Under the pieces are notes generated by a model that did not search any database, had not been told where the DNA came from, and worked only from the letters and a program-made list of their open reading frames with translations. Source: Toxorhynchites rutilus septentrionalis (lineage: Eukaryota > Arthropoda > Insecta > Diptera > Culicidae). From it: DNA of 64,000 bases. Below, piece after piece: positions 58,594-64,000 of the stretch (the first letter of the stretch is position 1; the number at the start of each line of letters is the position of its first letter). Made by a program: the position numbers and the translations under genes. The DNA is taken from NCBI RefSeq assembly GCF_029784135.1, contig NC_073745.1, positions 110,091,716 to 110,155,715 on the forward strand, read 5' to 3'.

Positions 58594-59844
58594 CTAAAGA
58601 AACAAGCTTTTCGCAAGAGTCTGCGTTCACCGGAAGGTTTACAATTTGAAAAATGTCAAATGATCGCTGGAAACACTTTACGCTGAATTTCATTCAATGC
58701 GAAATGAAATTCGCTCAAGCTTAAACATAGTAATTTATGTTTTTCTGAATGCCTTTTTGTCAGGAAGCGTTAATAGTTCATACCACGTAACCAAAAAAAA
58801 AAACAAACCACCCATCGTCACTGAACAATGCTCATCAATCGACAGCAATTACTCTAAAAAAATATTAACCATAAGTGAAAGAAACTAATTTACGGCAAAA
58901 AATAAATAAATACGCACAAGTCATACCGTACCCTACTCGGATTTCGCTGGGCAAATTTCATTGCAATTGCGTTATACTATGTTACCCTCTCACGGCTTAT
59001 GTACCCCTTTTTCTATGCCAATCGAAAGCTGATTAAAGCTTTTAACGATCACATCGGCAAAAACAGTGACCACACACCGGTTTCTATCTGGTGAGAGGTC
59101 CAGCAATGGCAGCAATTGTTTGCGCAGAGAAGATGGCTTTTAGTGGCGGATTTTAGCGAACTGGAACTTAATTATAGGTTTTGCCACATGCGACACGGTC
59201 ACCTGTCCGAGTTCCATTTGGCAGAGTTCGCTAAGTGCTAATGGCATGCACGTTTGCACAGGGGGAGATGCAACTAACGATAAACCAGTCTCTATACTTT
59301 TTGTTGTTGCAATCGACTACAATGTAAAACTATTTGACAGTCACCGATGTGCTGACTATTCCATTTACATATGATTCGATTGCAGGACAATTTTTCACTC
59401 AACTGAACATCAAAGATAGGAACAAAAATGTCACGTCTTCCCCCAGAATTTATCACTACTTGATATTTTCAGAATAGAATTTGTTGAAGAAATTAAAAGA
59501 GGAAGGTTACATTTATAAGACTTCAGATGATGAATCATTTAATTATTTTATTTTTAGCGTAAAAAATCTGTACAATTGGAATTTTGTACAATGTACAATG
59601 TGGAATTTTCAATCTTCACTTGCTGTTTCGACTTCCAATTCACCCGTGAAGATTTTTGGACTTAACTCAAGGAGAAAAGTTTTGTGGAATGTCACTAATT
59701 TCATAGTTCAGCTGAACAATTTGCAGGCTCTATCCAACAATGAAAAAACCCTACTTTAGTGTGATAAAACACGATCCTTATCTGTCTATGAACCCATATA
59801 GGGGTAGTGAGGGCAAAGTCAAGGTCACCTGCTTGTTTGATAAT
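58594..59844. other. No supported gene
   Basis: 58960-59290 is G/C-balanced and free of recognised repeats. The frame at 59481-59759 is unsupported. Confidence 0.35.
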
Positions 59845-59985
59845 GTAACTATTGACTATTGACACCGTATTGATAGTCACCTTATGTTTGAAAAATTTAA
59901 TGACTTTTGAGTCGCCTTGTACTTCAGTAGTACTGTCACATGTCAAAATATAAATAAAAACAGAAATTGCTCTCACGATAGCCAT
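59845..59985 (+). repeat. Repeat family X, uninterrupted copy
   Basis: Matches 49256-49282 joined to 49560-49670 (CACCTTATGTTTGAAAAATT, TGTCACATGTCAAAATA). Confidence 0.7.
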
Positions 59986-60029
59986 TCGGCCGTAACTAAA
60001 CTTTGTTCATTATATTATTAATATAACTG

Positions 60030-60235
60030 GGGCTGGGTCAAACTATGTTTACCTCTATCTATAAAGATAAAAAAATTAGATTTTTTATTTCATCGAAACA
60101 TTGGCAACATGAAAATGAGCGCTCCATCATATCTAGAAACATTATCGAAGACAGTTTTGTCTATAGGATAACTGTTGATCTATAGATGCAAATTTTCAAC
60201 AAAATTCTTTCCCTGGAGCAGTGTACTGGTTTAGA
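60030..60235 (+). repeat. Fragment of the foldback inverted arm
   Basis: CAAACTATGTTTACCTCTATC, TATAAAGATAAAAAAATTAG, ATGAGCGCTC and GAAGACAGTTTTGTCTA match the outer ~200 bp of the arm at 18900-19108. Diverged, ending CTGGAGCAGTG. Confidence 0.8.
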
Positions 60236-60309
60236 GGGCTCAAGAGAACAGATTTTCAAAATAAAATCCCTTGATACATAATTGTACACCCAGAAACATA
60301 ACTTAATTT

Positions 60310-61197
60310 TTGAACAATTTCATACCGAAAAGAGAAAGAGAAATATAAGAGAATAAAAAATAAGGTATAAAATAGAATAAAGAAAATAAAATATAATGAG
60401 AAAAAATATACAGAGATTGAGGTAATAAAACATAACAGAGGGATAGCAAAAGTAATAACAAATAAAAAATAGAAGGATGGAGAAAATGAAGCATAGAGGG
60501 AAAAAAAAGAGAAATGGATATAAAGGAGGTATTGTGAAACAAGAATAATAGAAAAACAGAAACATATACAATACGACATCGGTTAATTTTAAACAATCAG
60601 TGTGCCCGTCAATGCGGTATTTCTAAGTAATTAAATTCTTATTTCTAACGTACAAAGTTTTTGAATGTGCCGGAGAGCTGTATTACCAGAATCACCAGGC
60701 TGTAAACGATTGCTAGGAATTGTGAATGAAACAAAGGAATAGCGTATGAAACAAAGCTATAAAATAAACGGAAGGGTACAAAAACACATAGACGTTCCAA
60801 GACACAGAAAACATATAGAATTGCAAGAGATGAAAATATAATTTAAATGAGGGAAAAATGTAAACCAAATAAAAAGAGATAGGAAAAAAGCTTAGAGATA
60901 CCTAGAACTATAAAACACAAGCCGAATATAAATGAAATTAAAAAGAATAAGATAAGATAAAATAGGAAAAAAAAACAAATCAAATGAATAAATGGATAAG
61001 GAAGAGAATAATAAAATGGATAGAGAGAGTAAAAATCAAAACATGGAGAGAATAAAGAGAAGTGAAATAAGGGGATAAAGGAATGAAATAATAGAGGGCA
61101 ACAGGAACTGATAAAACATGATTCAAGATATAACTAAAATTAAGGCGATATAGGAAATAGGGATGAAATGAAAATGAAAGAAATGAAAGAAAATATA
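60310..61197 (+). repeat. Purine-rich, strand-asymmetric low-complexity tract
   Basis: Nearly 900 bp in which the plus strand is mostly A and G (GAAAAGAGAAAGAGAAAT, AATGGATAAGGAAGAGAATA), with short interruptions (60600-60770). The minus-strand frames are F/L/S/Y-rich products of this bias and are not genes. Confidence 0.85.
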
Positions 61198-62013
61198 TTA
61201 GGTTGAGGAAAAAGTGTTCCATTATTTTTTCGGTAGCTGTCTGCAATGATCAATATCTCGAATAATATCGATCATAAAATTTCAAGTTTAGGCTCTTTGT
61301 AAAGGTGACATTTCACACTAAGAAATTTTTTTTGCTGTTTCTGTTTGTTTCCTTCATTTGTGAGTTACAGGGTGTTAACAATGGAAGTTAACCAAGAGAA
61401 CATTCGGTACATTTTACACTTTTCCTTTTATGAAGGCAAAAATGCAAGCCAGATCGCTGAAATTGTGAATTGTGTTTATGGTGCCGATACTGTAACAGTA
61501 AAATACGTGCAATTTAATTTTTTTTATTTTATTAATTTTTTATTAATTTTTAATTTTTTTCATTTTTTTAAAATTATTTTTAGTGAAATACACTAAACTC
61601 AGGTCTCTATTATCAACAAATGGACCGTTGACTAGAAACGTTCAGAATTGACCAACAAACGAGGTGTTGTTTTCCATCAGGACAACGCAAAGCCACACAA
61701 CTCTACGAGCTTGATTAGGATATTCTAATGCATCCACCATATAGTACCAACCTAGCACCAAGCGATTACCATCCTTTTTTCGCATTGCAAAACTTCCTTA
61801 GTGATAATAAATTGGGATCAAGAGAAGATTGTAAAAATCTATTGCTAGATTTTATTTTATATTTTATTATACACTTCTATGGGAGAGCCACTACTTTTAG
61901 AATGGTAAGAAATTTTACAACAAAACGGTGAATACCAAATGGAACAATCCGAAGCATATCAAAAAAGTTTCGAATTTTATGCAAAAATAATGGATTACTT
62001 TTTCCCCAACCAA
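61198..62013 (+). mobile_element. Mariner element, internally deleted (irritans-like)
   Basis: Ends TTAGGTTGAGGAAAAAGTG and the inverse of CTTTTTCCCCAACCAAA form mariner-type inverted repeats. The transposase starts MEVNQENIRYILHFSFYEGK, SQIAEIVNCVYGADTVTVKY (61381 on), then falls into a T-rich filler (about 61505-61600). It resumes with VVFHQDNAKPHNS and HPPYSTNLAPSDYHPFFALQ. Spacing of the last two Asp is 34 residues, i.e. DD34D. The middle ~200 residues, including the first Asp, are gone, and the frame is broken. About 816 bp against ~1.3 kb for an intact element. Confidence 0.82.
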
Positions 62014-62258
62014 ATATATTGGAAGGGATAAAAGAATCAGAATAATGGCGTCCAGGACATGATCACATTGTCAACGTGGGTCACTGACTAGAACGATATT
62101 GGTGTATAAATGATGCTGTGCTAGATAAGAGATGCTTGTAATGAAAAAAAAATCATTCGCCTCTAGAACAATAACATGATTTATAATAGGAGTACCGGTA
62201 AGTTTCTTCGTTTTGTTTTCAAAAATTAATGCTTTATTCTGCAAAAATGACTACAAAT
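62014..62258. other. Short spacer between two mariner remnants
   Basis: No inverted repeat of the next element identified. Confidence 0.4.
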
Positions 62259-63112
62259 TTAATATTCAAAGTATTGCCCATCGCTAGTCACTACTTTTTC
62301 CCATCTTTCTGACAATTCACGGATCCCTTCGCGGAAATAATCGGCCGGTTTGTTGGCTAACAACGAATAGATCCAATTTTTGACTTCATCAAAATTGGAG
62401 AAGTGCTGGTCAACCAGGCCATGTTGCATCGATCGAAAAAGGTAGTAATCGGTCGAATCAATGTCTGAAGAATACGGCGGGTGGGATGGAACCTCCCATT
62501 TCAGCGTTTCCAAGCATGTTTTGACCGGTTTCGCGACATACGGCCGAGCATTGTCGAGCTGCAAAATAACTCCATCGTGTCTTTGCTCGTATTGTGGCCG
62601 TTTTTCCTTTAGTACACGGCTCAAACTCATCAGTTGTCGTCGGTAGAGGTCCCCCGTAATGGTTTCAATCGGTTTTAGCAGCTCATAGTACACCACACCC
62701 AGCTGGTTCCACCAAATAGACAGCATAACCTTCAGGCCGTGAATATTTCGCGCGGCCGTCGATGTTGATGCAAGGTCGGGGTACCATACGTTGGCTGACG
62801 TTTAGGATTGTCATAATGGACCCACTTTTCATCGCCAGTAACGATTCGATGAAAAAACCCTTTCTTATATCCCGTTGGAGCAGTTGTTCGCACGTGGAAA
62901 AAACGGCGTTCGACGTCTCGTGGCTTCAATTCATACGGCACCCAATGTTCTTTCTTTCGGATCACTCCCATTGTCTTTAAACGATCGGATATGGTTTGCT
63001 GAGTTACTCCAAGTGTATCTGCAAGTTCTTGTTGCGTTTGTGACGGATCTCGATCGAGTAAAGCCTCCAATTCTTCATCATCAAACTTTTTTGGCGGTTC
63101 GGAAAATATATT
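62259..63112 (-). pseudogene. Mariner transposase (mellifera-like), N-terminus missing, one frameshift
   Basis: The minus strand reads PPKKFDDEELEALLDRDPSQ, TLGVTQQTISDRLKTMGVI, HWVPYELKPRDVERRFFHVR, IVTGDEKWVHYDNPKRQPTY; after a one-base shift near 62790 STSTAARNIHGLKVMLSIWW, VILQLDNARPYVAKPVKTCL and HPPYSSDIDSTDYYLFRSMQ, to a stop at 62259-62261. All three catalytic Asp are present (GDEKW, LDNA, TDYY), with 34 residues between the last two. The first ~100 residues (DNA-binding region) are absent, so the protein could not bind its ends. Flanking inverted repeats not found. Confidence 0.85.
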
Positions 63113-63589
63113 CCCACGTTGATAATGGAAGAATAGAAAGAATAGAGATCACTTAGAGTACATTACACATTTCAAAATCCCAATGAGATTACATCTTATC
63201 TCCTCATTACATCTTGGTATCATATCTTTGTGGATAGTGCAGTTACCTGATACCATGTACGTATATGAATTAACAAGCAGCATACTTTTATTTGTGATCA
63301 AAATGAAAATCAATTACGAATATTTTCTTCCGATAATATCCCATCGCGGCTGAAGCAAACAGTTCGCTCTCCGTATATCGCCAACATGGCACCATTTCCG
63401 TCGTTGTTTAGTTGGGTTTGGAGTTATTTTGGACATTTTGGTGCATGGATGATTATTTTATCTTTCACTAAAAGTATAGGTTTCCACTTGGCAGCCTGAA
63501 TTGAAATGCATCCCGAAAAGCAATGTCGCCAATTGATTTTGTGCAAGCACCTGGAAAATCCTCAACTCCACAAGCACTTGCACAACACT
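63113..63589. other. Spacer, nothing certain
   Basis: May include the leader of the transposase gene that follows; no terminal repeat recognised. Confidence 0.35.
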
Positions 63590-64000
63590 GAGTAAGTGTT
63601 TAAAGGAATCCCAATGCTTCAATCCGAGATGTGGCCAAAAAGTTTAATCTGTCCAAGCCTTTGGTTCAGAGAGCCAATGACCGAGAGGGACTGCATACGT
63701 ACAAAGTGTAGAATGCTTCAAATCGTGACGAACGGAAAATACGGTGGGGAAGTCATTGGCCGGGAAACTGTACACCCAGATGCTGACGAAGTCTCGTTGA
63801 CACATCATGGATGATGAGACTAATGTCCAGGCGGACAAGTTTGATGTTCCAGAGGCAGTAATGAAGTAGAAACTTTCAAAGTTTGCTAATAAATATATGA
63901 TTTGGCAAGCGATCTGCTTATGTCACCCAACAAGGGATGTCACAAATGTTGTGCGCCGTTCATGAGTACCGGGACTGTATACGGGCAGATCAACCTCGAG
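63590..64000 (+). pseudogene. Tc1/mariner-superfamily transposase, runs off the right edge
   Basis: SIRDVAKKFNLSKPLVQRAN, DREGLHTYKV, stop, NASNRDERK, then in another frame RKLYTQMLTKSR-like remains, MDDETNVQADKF (relatives read MDDETYVK, with the first catalytic Asp), FANKYMIWQAICLCHPT, and continuing to the edge. The helix-turn-helix and the start of the catalytic domain are visible. One stop and at least three shifts make it dead. The exact family is not resolved; the MDDETYVK motif is common in mosquito elements of this superfamily. Confidence 0.7.

Noticed and set aside
60256..61246. Minus-strand frames that look like hydrophobic membrane proteins
   Set aside because: F/L/Y/S-rich only because the minus strand of a purine-rich tract is pyrimidine-rich.

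Overview
The window looks like intergenic or intronic DNA from a culicine mosquito, most likely Aedes. I infer this from the repeat content: a tRNA-derived SINE resembling Feilai of Aedes aegypti, Helitrons with TCTATATATA...CTAG ends, several Tc1/mariner and non-LTR retrotransposon families typical of mosquitoes, and recurrent GACGTAGGACTACGTC-type repeat ends. I find no intact host protein-coding gene, no tRNA or rRNA gene and no prokaryotic or CRISPR feature. Almost every recognisable coding stretch is a broken transposon gene.

Layout. 0-0.5 kb: start of ORF1 of a non-LTR retrotransposon (minus strand). 1.26-2.35 kb: a complete non-autonomous Helitron, followed by a ~640-bp array of an 8-bp unit. 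3.5-8.7 kb: a paired unknown repeat, plus the first copies of a family here called HG (hairpin plus GACGTAG ends). HG copies start with a 21-nt hairpin and TTGACGTRGGAC, carry ~93-bp minisatellite units in three copies, and end in an A/T-rich tail with GACGTAGTCC. 11.1-14.5 kb: two minus-strand HG copies around a dead Tc1 gene. 16.7-19.1 kb: a 2.4-kb foldback element with ~800-bp inverted arms, one holding a SINE. 23.3-25.4 kb: a Tc1 transposase with an apparent intron, then non-LTR reverse-transcriptase remnants. 27.1-28.7 kb: a minus-strand non-LTR element interrupted by a tRNA-like insertion. 33.2-34.5 kb: a plus-strand non-LTR ORF1/endonuclease with a SINE in ORF1. 35-42.4 kb: AT microsatellite, a 118-bp direct duplication, two MITEs, a second 8-bp array. 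42.4-45.8 kb: a mostly non-repetitive stretch. 45.8-49.6 kb: a large HG copy with a nested foldback MITE, next to a second Helitron carrying a truncated SINE, then a full SINE. 49.8-51.9 kb: RTE-type and Tc1 remnants. 55-64 kb: a transposase graveyard (SINE, two further Tc1/mariner-like families, hAT, two mariner subfamilies, and another Tc1/mariner gene running off the right edge).

The elements do not cooperate as a pathway; they form a record of nested insertion. The most informative signals are structural: a covarying hairpin at the start of HG copies, SINE insertions whose empty sites can be read from the same window, an intron just before a transposase catalytic motif, a TATA-plus-initiator promoter inside an HG copy, and three unrelated arrays that all have an 8-bp period. 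Family names are assigned by eye from motifs; no database search was possible.
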